Positions 43,480 through 55,300 of a stretch of 64,000 nucleotides of DNA are shown piece by piece (position 1 is the first letter of the stretch; every line of letters begins with the position of its first letter). The stretch spans positions 42,477,553-42,541,552 of the forward strand of contig NW_024037069.1 of the NCBI RefSeq assembly GCF_015706575.1, given 5' to 3'. The notes beneath the pieces are model-generated. The model did not search any database and was not told where the DNA came from. It saw only the letters and a list, made by a program, of their open reading frames with translations. Source of the DNA: Patiria miniata (Eukaryota; Echinodermata; Asteroidea; Valvatida; Asterinidae). The position numbers were made by a program, and so were the translations under genes.

Positions 43480-43655
43480 TACAATCCTGGCCAAATCTCG
43501 CTGGGCCCCCGACCCCCGGCCCCCGCTCCATGTTGTCTCTCATTGCGCGGTGTGTGCTCCGTCAGCTTGAGAGAACAACATTGACCGGGGGAGCGGGGGA
43601 GTGGGTGACCGTGGCAGGCTCAGGAAGTGTCCCAACCATTTTGGCCGGGATTGTA
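43480..43655. mobile_element. TA-flanked hairpin MITE, ~176 bp
   Basis: TACAATCCTGGCCAAAT at left, ATTTTGGCCGGGATTGTA region at right. The GC-rich interior arms CCCCCGGCCCCCGCTCC and GGGGGAGCGGGGGAG also pair. TA at both ends. Confidence 0.6.
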
Positions 43656-43749
43656 GACGTACGACAGTGATGTAGTCAAGTCCATCACCAGTCCCTGCAA
43701 GTCCTCACACGTCTATCAAAAGTCCTCCAGTCCCAATTTAAGTCACAAG

Positions 43750-44030
43750 CTATCCAAATGAATGGAGCGCTGTGGTCAAACACAGTTCAGTGTTCGGCTC
43801 ACGTGATGTGGTACCTGGGTTCAAATCCTGATGGGGAACATGGTGCTTGTGTTCTTGGGCAAGACACTTTACTACAATTGCCTCTCTCCACCCAGGAGTA
43901 TACATGGGTACCTGTGAAGGTAGAGACTGCAGAAACTGGTCTCATGACCTGATGAACAGGGGTATTATTTGTGAAGCGCTGTGAGACCACTGTATAAAGA
44001 AGTATATAAGCGCCAAATTATTATCAAAAG
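43750..44030 (+). mobile_element. tRNA-derived SINE with LINE-like tail
   Basis: GCGCTGTGGTCAAAC near the start, box B-like GGGTTCAAATCC (43817), CCTCTCTCCACCCAGGAGTA central block, then GCGCTGTGAGACCACTGTAT and ATATAAGCGCCAAATTATTA. That 3' end is typical of SINEs using L2/CR1-type LINE machinery. The LINE fragment at 28326 ends in comparable GCGC...ATT sequence. Confidence 0.65.
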
Positions 44031-45370
44031 GCATTCCTTTGGTATCGTTCACCCCCTGTTACTTGTGACTGGACTTGTGATGGACTTGACTACAACACTG
44101 GCCTACAAGTACCAATCATGATAAATTAATCGTGATAAATTAACTGCGCAGTACTGTGGCAGCAGGACTAGCACCAAACTCGACCCCATGGGCTGCGCGC
44201 GCATTCCTTCACTAACCCCTGGCCATGTAAAATACGAAAACGACGCTGATTAACTATTCAGAGGGTCATGTGCGCGTAAATTGAAGGTTGCACGCCCTAT
44301 ATGCGCTCGCGTTATCTCTCGCACATCACGTTACGCACGAACATTTTTTTCAAGACTGTGCGATGTCTCTACAATACGGAAAGTCTGGAAGCCTCGTTTT
44401 TCGTCAAAAACACCCTTGTCTTGTTTTGTAAAAGGGACGACAGAGGTATGCACATTGTAAATTCTAGTAACGCGACGTCGAAACGTCATCTTTGAAAGGA
44501 TTGATTCCCAAACATTTTAATCTTCAAAATAGAAAGCGACTGCAGTCCTAATTGAAATCTCCCAAATATAGCACATTTAAATTACAGAATACCAGGGGTT
44601 AAGATCGCGCAAGGCATGATGGGAACCAACATGGCGCACCGAGATCGTAGCCATGGAGACGAGGTTGGACTAGCACCTACACAATACTGCAACACAAATT
44701 AGACCCGACTCTCGATTTCCACCCTACTGGAGTACTGGCCAAGCTTAGGAGTGCAAGTCGGTTAGCGATAAAAAATACTATTTCAATATCGTGAGAACTG
44801 TACAGAGTTGTTTTGTAACAATTATTTGGAGTGATAAACCAATCCGGGTATTCTATCGCTTCAATAGCGTGTACAATGGTTTCTCCATTGAAGGGGGCCT
44901 CCAACAAAGACACTACTGTTCGCTACGTGTAACACAGCATTTACGCTCCATACATTTGTTAAATTCCTTTGTTATATCCTCTGCTTAGATACTGTGATTT
45001 CATTGGTCTCTAGAAATAGTTACTTAATTTATTGTGTATTATCAAACTAAAATCTGGGAGGCGCCCCTGAAGTCTGTCTGGTTTACGGAGTGTTTTAATT
45101 GGTTGTTCTTTTAATTTGTGGCAATGCGCCGCGTCCCGGCCTGCTCGGCCTGTTACAAGTGTACAGCCATCACGTGCCCAAATTCGTCCCTATCAAGAGT
45201 CAGCATTTTCCCTCTTTTTTAGCTTGTACGACACACAAGCCATAAAGGCTTCGTGAATGCACCACTACCACGGAAATGCCACTCAAAAATACTTTATAAA
45301 CACTCTTTACTTAGGTCTTAAATATGCTGCAGCCATTAATGCTCTGTTCAATATATGTCAAGTAGACCAT
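44031..45370 (-). other. Intergenic / SLC35A1 3' flank
   Basis: Mixed GC, no recognised gene; CpG-containing words between 44160 and 44480. Nothing else supported. Confidence 0.35.
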
Positions 45371-45371
45371 A

Positions 45372-45515
45372 CTTAGCCTGTGTCCGATTTACTCGGCTAC
45401 GGCTAGCAGTAACGCACATGTCTATGGGAAGTGGCTTCAGCCGCTTCCTATTAGCGCATGTGAATAAATAGGAAGCCGTAGCCTAGTCATTCAAACACAG
45501 CCTAAACCTTGTAGA
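45372..45515. mobile_element. hAT-like short MITE family F, copy 2
   Basis: AGCCTGTGTCCGATTTACTC at left; right inverted TAGGCTGTGTTTGAATGACT then AGGCTACGG on both sides. The interior hairpin is included in the 190-bp tandem unit described next. Confidence 0.5.
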
Positions 45516-45992
45516 TATATGTAGACTGGTACCATTATCTATAAATAGGATTCAGTATTGAACAATGATCTTGCCTTCTTGGAACCAGACCAATACAGAC
45601 AAAGCAAAGGTCTATGGGTAGTGGCTGCAGCCGCTTCCTATTAGTGCATGTGAATAAATAGGAAGCCGCAGCCAAGTAGTCCATACGCAGCCTAAAGCTT
45701 GCAGATATATGTAGACTGGTACCATTATCTATAAATAGGATTTAGTATTGAACAATGATCTTGCCTTCTTGGAACCAGACCAATACAGACAAAGCAAAGG
45801 TCTATGGGTAGTGGCTGCAGCCGCTTCCTATTAGTGCATGTGAATAAATAGGAAGCCGCAGCCAAGTAATCCATACGCAGCCTAAAGCTTGCAGATATAT
45901 GTAGACTGGTACCATTATCTATAAATAGGATTCAGTATTGAACAATGATCTTGCCTTCTTGGAACCAGACCAATACAGACAAAGCAAAGGTC
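45421..45992 (-). repeat. Three tandem 190-bp units beside SLC35A1 stop
   Basis: TCTATGGGTAGTGGCTGCAG starts units at 45421 (diverged), 45611 and 45801, exact period 190. Units 2 and 3 differ at only a few bases, so the duplication is recent. Each unit joins half of MITE F with about 90 bases of flank, and holds a hairpin pairing GCTTCCTATT with AATAGGAAGC inside GGCTGC/GCAGCC. It ends 63 bases beyond the SLC35A1 stop codon, in the presumed 3' UTR. Confidence 0.9.
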
Positions 45993-46055
45993 TACTGACA
46001 AGTGTCTGACACAAAAACAAATACAATGTTATCCATGGCGTATGATGCATTGCAC

Positions 46056-46300
46056 TTAAACAGTCTCCCTGGGTTGCGTGAGGGGTTTAGGAGGTGGGGG
46101 CTTGGGCAGACTGTACAAGTACACCGCGCATATCACCATCCCCGTTCCCATTACAAATAAGAGTCCAAACGTCTTCTGGAATATGAGGAAGGAGCCCACG
46201 GCGGCCAGAACGATGGAGACTGCCGTGGAGAAGCCCTTGATGATGTTGTCCGTGTATTTGACCACGACCGAGGTGTAGAGCCCGCCTATGCTTGCCATCG
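46056..46300 (-). CDS. SLC35A1: SLC35A1 coding exon 5 and stop
   Basis: On the - strand: acceptor CCTACAG, TAA stop at 46056-46058. Encodes MASIGGLYTSVVVKYTDNII, KGFSTAVSIVLAAVGSFL and LYSLPKPPPPKPLTQPRETV. The internal ATG at the exon start is an in-frame codon, not the translation start. The proline-rich cytosolic tail is shorter than in human. Confidence 0.94.
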
Positions 46301-49300
46301 CTGTAGGGGAAAAAAAACGGAGAAAATCTATGAGTTGGAGTCTGTGCTTGCCATCCATGACAAAGATAGAAGTATTCAGTTGTATTTACTACAGACAGTA
46401 TTTAAAGGTAATGGGTCATTCAGCTCTTTGTGCATACTTTTCATTTGAAGCAACAAAATTGCCCAAAATCTAACGTAGGGTTGAAGGTTTAGCTCAGTGG
46501 CTGCTATACATTTCAAGAAAACAGAGGGAACACATATATACACAATTTTGAATGTCTTGTAAAGTTTTCGATTCCATTGCTAACGCAGGTGAACAAAAAA
46601 GTCTGCCTGTGGGCACACTTTTTTAAAACCGCCTTCAGTGATTTCACAGGGTATTTGGGACTACACGTATCTCCACGTTGAGTAAGGTTTTTTCCAATTA
46701 ATCTGTAGGAGTGTTTCTGAGTAATTACCAATGTTCCTATGTGCTTGTAATCCATGACCAATAATTATTAACCCCCTAGGGCCTTTTTTGCTAGGAACTA
46801 TCCTCAATTCTCCAAAATGTTGCACTTATGTTCAAATGAAGGATACCCAACGCCTCAATCCTTACAAATCGTCAGACAGTCCTGCATCAAAAATGCATTC
46901 ATCCTCAATCCTCCAAAATCCTCATCTTCTTCAAACACCATTCATCCTCAATCCTCCAAAATCCTCCAAAACCGCCACAAGGATTTTGGAGGATTTTGGA
47001 GGATTGAGGAGGGTTAGGATTATCTGGTAATTCCAGAGTAACAGTATAGAAATTATGAACAGGTCTCTCTGTGTTCTCTCCTATATTATAGCCTTTGCTC
47101 ATGATGAACATTTTGCTGCTATACTGAAGATATTGGTTACCAAATTGTATGAACTTGTAAATACATGTATACTGAACAGTGGTGGCCAAAAATCACTATA
47201 ACGAACAAATGCTATATCAAATTATGTTTGTGGACCCACTGTAATCTTTCAACATGAGGAATGAATATATTCAGTTGTAATACTTTCGACAATATTAACA
47301 AGTACCAATAATGGTTGTGTCAGAGTATCAACAGCTTTTAGGTCCAACTACATGTGTGCTAGTCACTATATAGCCCCATAAATGTGGCCAATTTACTCGA
47401 ACTTCCTCAAATTTTGATTTTCACATTTAGGCTTAGTTTGTAGTTTTTTTGGCTTTAGAAGCATACTCACCCTCTTTATAGGCTAATCAGAAAGTGCTGC
47501 CTTTTCCGGATGTCTAATTTTCATGAAATTTCATGTTGAAATTTTGATACGCAAATGTGTGCAAACAAATCTGGAAATTTCACGAAAAATAGACACCTGA
47601 AAAAGGCAGCACTTTCTGATTAGCCTATAAAGAGGGTGAGTATGTTTCTTAAGCAAAAAAATCTACAAATTAAGCCTAAATGTGAAAATCAAAATTTGAC
47701 AATGTTCGACATGTTTTTGTACATGTGGATGTGTGGCCTATGTTTACGGAGGTAGTCCAGTAAATTGGCCACATTTATGGGGCTAGTCACTATAGTGACG
47801 AACAAATACGAGAAATTATTAACAGTCTCTTTGAATTTGCAATTTATATACTAGTAGGTAGGGAGTTTCAGTTGTATTTTTTCAATAGACACTGCTGACA
47901 CTACCAATAACGGCTATGCCAGCATATCAACAGGTGCAACGCCTACCGGTGCCAGCACATTGGTTAGCCATACTGTAATTGTAAAGAACAGCAGACAGTA
48001 CTCGTTAAGTCGCTTTGAGATTTTTATCTTTGAATATTCAATACTGGATTAACTACTGATACGTTTGTAGCTTCCGACACCGGCTGTGCTACAGTATTTA
48101 CATACTTTCAAGAAAAACATTTATGGGTAGTGCCACGGTGTTCGATGTTCATTTTTGGACAGTTGAACAGTGTGCACCATAAAAGTTACAATCAAAAAGT
48201 TGATTAAAATTCTGATGAAACACACCAGTTATTCATAAGATGGAATTTTGCGTCGGGTGGTGTAAATCAATGTTAGGTTTTGCCCTTCACGGAGTTATTT
48301 TTTCCAACTTTCACTCGGGAGGTAACACACCGAGTATACAGTGTTTATACGTCGGTGAAGGGCAAAACCTAATATTGAAACAAACCAGTTAGTTTATACT
48401 ACAATGATTTAAATAAGGAATTATTCATCTTTGCTGTAGTACAAATCTTGAAACACCATGTTGTCGGACGTACTCAGACAAATTGATTTTTTTTGGTGTA
48501 CTTTTTAATCAATTTTTCAGTTCAATGCGACAGCTGACTTGTTGAACATTGTTAGAAATAAACTATATTTCAATACAATACAGATAATAAGCTTCCAAAT
48601 GAGATAAATCTTTCATTTGTGGCATTTTATATTTTTGGAAAGATATCTTAACCACTGGATCACCAAGATTGAAATTGCGCTGATTAAAACTTCCTCCAAA
48701 TTTAAGGCGAATGGAAGTGTGCAAAAATGATTAAAAAAGCCACTCTCAAAACTTACCAACTACTAACCACACTAAATAGTTATAGCCATGCAGAAAGCCT
48801 TTTTCTAAGATGACCTCGCTATCTGTCGAAAAGACGGCGACCAGACCACTCACGATGCCAAACATGTACATCTGGACATTCCGTATCCATAGCGATGTAC
48901 TGGTACCTTTTAAAACTTTCTCAAAATAAACACCTGTAAAAAAAAAGAAGAGAAAAATGGATAACTGGATTGAAAAATAACTCAATGTTTTCACTGATAA
49001 TACGTAATGGAAAGACAGTTTAAAAATTATTTGAAAGTAGTAAAACAAGATCTGGGACCGACTTCATGGCGGGGACCAGGTTGGCGTAGCGGTACTTTCC
49101 TTGCCTTCCACCGCTGTGACCGGGTGCGAATCCTGCCTTGGCGAATTCGTGGATTAGGTTTTCAGTCCCTGCCTGATTCCGTGGGTTTTCCCTAGGATAT
49201 CATCCTGGGTTTTCCTCCCACCACTAAAACTGTAATTTCCTTCCACATCTTCTACCAAGGGACCCCACTGGAAATAAAGCGAAAGACTTTCATGGGCTAT

Positions 49301-52300
49301 CCCGGCCAATTGCCAAATAATCATTATGGCACTGTGCTTAGCGCAGACAATTGTTAGGTACAAGAAGTATTTGCCTGGCAAAAAAAGGCTTCCAGCCAAT
49401 ATGGTATGTACATGTACCATGTATATTTGTCGTGAATGTTTGTCAGATAATTTTTACTTTAGCACGGAAACGTGCAACAAAAGGGGCAATTTCAATCAAG
49501 GACCACAGTTCAACTAACTCCGATCGAATGCACGCTAGTGGATGATGGTTGGACTAAGTCTAGTTGACCATTCAGCTGGTCACGCCACAATTTATAGCAA
49601 GGTTATCAATAGCCATTTGTCACAGCATAGTGCAGAGGGGACCAACTATCAACAAAATTGGCCAAAAAACAAAAACTGGGAGTGCTAAATGTAATTTTCA
49701 TAGCAGTTTTCCATGTTTATGATTCTGTCACTTTCGTTACCCTCGTACAATAATAATGGTGTAAGTAAGGTGTTCTAAACTACACCATCATTTGTATTTA
49801 AATAAACAAAAACATCAAGCATTGGAAAATGCTTCAGCTGATGTGCAACTGCCATTTTCTCACTGTTATTAACCCTAACTCCCTAGGCCTTTTTGCTAGG
49901 ATGTAGCCTCAATCCTGCAAAATCCTCCAATTGGCCTCGTGGAAAAATAGCATAGCCTCAATCCTGCAAATTCCTCCATTATTTCTTGAATATGGTGTGG
50001 AGGGGTGACCACTGCCTGAATCCTGCAAAATCCTGCAGCAGTGACTGTCAATATGTTGAGTCTTGGCCAGTGACATCCTGGAGAAGTACGGAGGATTTCA
50101 AGCATAATCCAGCCCTATAGTATGCATGGCTGAGCAAAACAACACAAGGTCTGGCCTGAGACCTTGACAAAGTGCATCCTACCGCCTTTTTGCCATGTAA
50201 CCTCAATCCTCCAAATTCCTCCACTTTAGCAAAGAGGATTTTGAAGGATTCAGGGCGGTTAGGATTAAAGACGGAACAGCTCCTCACCGGCAAACCCAGA
50301 GCATAAACACGAGATGACAATGCACAGCAAGCCCACGGGGTAGTTGTAGTGTGCCTCCCCTGCCTTTGTTCCCGTCGCCGACTCCACCTGTACCAGTGCC
50401 ACGCCCATGAACAGCAGCAAGATGGCCAGCCACTGGAACTTGGACAGGCTCTTATTGAGCATGAGGACCATGAACATGGCCGTGGTGATCACCTTCATCT
50501 GGTAGGAAACCTTAGACGAGGAGAGATAGAAATAGGGTTAGGCTGCATCCGAATCAGCTGTCTAGAACTAGGTCTAGGTCTGCGCCCATTGAAAATACGC
50601 GGGGACGCGCTGACAATAGACGTAGCCATAGCTCTGGAAGCCCGTTCGGACACGGCCTTAGTTGAATAAAAAACTAAGTAAGACTTAAGGGTTTGCATGG
50701 TGGACATGATCAATGAATGGGAGGTTTGCGGTAACACCATGTGAATGATGTCACTTAGTGAGTTTTGTGGTTCTGAGAAGAACCAGTTGGTTTAACTTGA
50801 CATTTCGAACAGTATGCTCTGCTCATCATCAGGAGACTGCCGGACTCTGGCTGATGTAGTTGTTTTAAGCAGTGGAGGCTAATTAAAATTAGTTTGTGCA
50901 AATGTAATGCAGATTTGGCATACTGGTAAAACAGTTGCAGTAAAATTTTCTGGAGTTGTAATGAGTTCAACTCTTTTGAAATTGCAATGACATGTTTGCT
51001 GTTAAGTCACAAATTCACATTGGGCTTTGCGTTTGGCATCGAGTAGGATTCGGCCTTTAAAATGGGAAACCGCTGTACACATCATGAACAGGTAAAACAG
51101 GTACTATATGCTTTGAGACACTGTACAACAGATGATTTACTATTTGTTCCTAATTTGCTTCAACTCTAAATCTAAGTAAGATTTGAGGCTTTGCATGGTG
51201 GAGATACTAAATAATGAAAGGTTTGCGGAAACACCATGTGCGAATAATTTCTCAACTAAGAGAATGGTTCTGAAAAGAACCAGAGGTATAAACTCGACGT
51301 TCCGGTCAGTATGCTCTGACCGTCTTCCGGAGAGTGCCTAAACTCTAAGAAAGTGAATACTTAAGTAGCAAAAGGCGAAATCAATGAAGTGTGAAGTTGC
51401 ATCCTGTGAGGATGCCAAGTAGACGGGATCCTAGAGCAAGCTTGGTGCCCACTGAAGTGGAACAGTAGGGTTGCAGTGTCAGTAGAGGGAGGACCTAGGG
51501 TATAGGAGACCCATCAGTCTAAGGTGGTAGCTGAGGACCTAGGGTGTAGGAGACCCATCAGTCTAAACTCTAAATCTCAAATATTTGCCTGGACTTCGAT
51601 AACGTCATGACAATACAGCCCTGGAAATATTAAGTACATGTAAGATTTGATTACCTCAAGTGTTGGATTCATTCTAGAATGCCTACAGAAATTGCCTTGA
51701 AAATAAGGGTCAAATTACTAGTAGCAGGAGGCCAGTCAATTATCCCAATGTCTGACAGCTGTTGTTAGACGTACATTTTGTCAACTCACTGTATTAACCA
51801 TATTATTTGGAGAATATCAGAAGTAGCTTCACACTGGTGTCAATGAGCATTTTCTCCCGAAATCGGAATCTTTCATTCCTTACCTGATACGTGGCAGCAT
51901 CCAGATTGGAGAGCGCCACGAACGCCAGGTTGTTCTGAATAGCGTAGATGATGGACGGCACGCACATCTTGAAGGTGTCGCGAGGGTTCATGAAGACGCC
52001 ATTCCAGACATCATTGAGCATGCCCAGCACGCTGCGATGCTCCTTGACCAACAGGAGGAGACTGATGAGGAGCTTGGACACCTCCGTGAGGACCACGGTG
52101 GTGGTGGAGGAGTACAGGGCGCCAGCCTGGGACCGGGTGTAGCGGATGAGTAAGATGTAGCCCGTGGCGTTGAGGGTCAGGACTAAGAGGATGTAGATCT
52201 TGAAACCTAAGCTTGCTCCTTCTGCGGAAAGAAACAAAGAATCACACCCCACAAAACGGTTACTATGTTACAAAATGAATACGATATGAATATGTGACGC

Positions 52301-55300
52301 TTGTGCCTTCTGAAAACATGACACTGAAATTATATTTTCAAAAATTGTACTGTGTGACTGCCATTGAAATGATAAACCACGATTTAACAATTGAAGCCTA
52401 GGTGCAACTCTTTCCTCTGATGTGCAATATTAATACACATCTAGTCCAGTGCCATTACGAGATTGAAATCTACTTTGAATTTTGGACTAAATTTCATGAC
52501 AATTGCTCACAAAGGTTCAACAGCAAGAAAAAGTACCAGTATTTAACTGAATGAATTTGAAGTTTGCCAACAAAGAAGTTTGGCAACACTGCATGAGGAA
52601 AGCGTGGGGAAATGGCGAAGAGAGACTCCACTTATACTGTGATGGACACAACACTGTACAGCCAAACCAGCATTAATGTTAAACTTTTACATGTAATGTC
52701 TGTACATGTACATGTACATGGGACGGACATTTTTTGTAAACAGCCCCATTTTGTGTGAAAAAATCCAAAGAATGTGACATTGTGTCACGGCCCGGTATTA
52801 GATTTGGTCAGAGTCTGGAAAATCTCAGTAAAAAGAAAAAAAATACCTCAGTGCTAAAAAATGGGGTACATGTTCACACGTCTCATGGGATATTAAAGCA
52901 ACAAGAATAACGAAACCACTAACCACAGAACAGGTTGTACATGTACATTCCAACAACATTTATGACGCCAAAAATCACATGAAAAAAATGCGAATGTATG
53001 ACTAACAAGCAGGGCGTTTTATCTTGGTCGTTGGTTGCCGGCACCAATAATTATGACATGACATGAGCAACATTTGAGTTGACTCTCAGTCAACTGTGAA
53101 TGTCAAATTATCAGAGGAAATTGTGATGTGTGAGGGAATGCTGCAGGTAAGTCGTCAACCCCAGCAACCCATGACATTTTTCTATAAATATACCTTCACT
53201 AATACTACAAATTACATGTAAATAGCTGTGTGCATATTATTTTGACTTCTAAGAACAGGTTATAGAGCAAAACATAGTTTTAAACCCCCCTCCAAAAAAA
53301 ATAATAAACTGAAGGTTTGCAGATCATATGAGTACAAGGATGACATTTGCACACAAGACACAAACAGCCAATGCGCAGTGTCATTTCATGGAATGTGATG
53401 AGCTTGCCAAATGAGTGCTTTTTTTTCTTTCAAAACTCAGGAGGAGCCTAACCAATGAGAATGCATGTTTCAAATGTAATGTAAGCATACATTGAAATGT
53501 TTTGAATTTTCTTTTGTTTGAGGCTCAAGGGGGGGGGGGAGATTTTTATCATACCTCCCCTCCACCCGTAGATCCGCCTCTGAATTTCAATAAACAAATT
53601 ATACATGTAGATGGGATGTGCGGATGTCAAACGTAACTTGACATGAACATTTGCTTATTACAGGTACATGGAGAATGACTTTCTTTTGTTTTGTTTTTAC
53701 CTGATAATGGAATTGTCAACTGATGAAGTGGCAAATGTAGTTTATCACCTGAAGAATGGCAACATATCTGTTTATCAACCATAACAATTACTAATTGGCA
53801 CAAATCGTTTTGTGGGGAGAAAACAACATTTTCCATACCCACAGAATGATAGTCTACTACAGTTTACGACCAAGTGTTCCTAACCCTAACCATGCTCCAT
53901 TTATTAACCCTAACCCCTTGGGCTCTTTTACTAAAAAGTATCCTGAATCCGACAAAATCCATCAATTTTGCCATGCAAAAAAATGTTGGCGGCCAGAGAG
54001 TCCATCAGAATCCACCAGTTAGGCGGGAGTAAATCTGTTGAGATCCTGAATCTGCCAAAGTCCCCCAACAGCTCAATATAGAGGTATCCTGAATCCATCA
54101 AAATCTTGCAGTTCCACTAGGCTTACAATCCTGAATCCATCAAAATTCCCCAGTTTGTGCAATATGGAGGTATCCTGAATCCGCCGAAATCCCCCGAAAC
54201 AGGGGTGTGGATTTTGATGGATTCAGGTACGTTAGGGTTAAACAAGACTCTGCATTTTAAAATGAACCCACTGAGGGTTAGTGTAGGATTGGGCATTGTT
54301 TGTACGTACATCTCATTATGTTAGCTTCATGAGTATGACTATGGTTCAGCGGCATGAGATGATGACATGGCTTCTCATTAGTGCCCCTTGAACTTAAAAA
54401 AAACCACCCAAACACCCCAAAACACACACACACCCACACAAAACACCATGGGACTCGATAGCACAGTCGTTGGAGTAACCTGGAGGTTGCAGGTTCATAT
54501 AACTTTTCAAATTTCTTTGTTAAAACTAAAATCAAATTCAGATGCAGACAGTCCATGGATTTTTAACACTCGCTTACACATACTCAGCTTTGAACAATTT
54601 GCCCCCCCCCCCCCATAATTTAGTTAATGAAATACAAAAGGTACCGGTATTTAAATTTAATTAAATACAGTATAAACACCTGTTCACAATATGGCAAAAT
54701 GACTATAGTGTAATACGGCAAACAAAATTAGAAGCCATTTTTGCGGTGGTGCCACGCTCGTGCGCATGCCGCACGTGTTCTTAAAGACGAGGCGCGTGCG
54801 CATTTTGGTAACAGTGTTGTTCGAAGGAGCCCGGAGTGCGTGCGCACCACCTGAGCGCGACTCACACGAGCCTGGTGCCACGGCAGTGCCACCTCAGAAC
54901 ATGGCTGTTGCTGAGTTAGTGTATAGAAACATGCAAATACAAGTATTGTAATACATGTAAGTGCATGTAAACAAATGTGGGCATAAACAGACATCATACC
55001 CTATGTCTCTTGCACACATACCTTATTGCACATTTTATTATAATAAAATGAGTCAACCGATGACAAACATAAAATGTATGATCCTGGGTTGTTGATTAAA
55101 AAAAAAACCCAAAGGGGTGTGGATGGGAGGGGGGCGATAAACAACATCTTCAAAACATTTATGCCAGTATCAATAAATGGGATCTCTCAAAATAACAGCG
55201 TTGCTGTTGAAACCCCTCAGCCGGAGTCAAGTTATCATCCGGAAACCATTAACGTTTAGCTCACCACGGTGACTTTGACCTTTTGACCTCAAAACCAATC

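Noticed and set aside
53880-53915. Interstitial telomere repeats (CCCTAA)
   Set aside because: Only one or two CCCTAA units occur at each place, and they coincide with the inverted ends of a TTAA-flanked MITE family.
54684-54997. Overlapping frames in a GC-rich patch
   Set aside because: The openness comes from GTGCGC-rich composition on both strands; no family resemblance or splice sites in phase.
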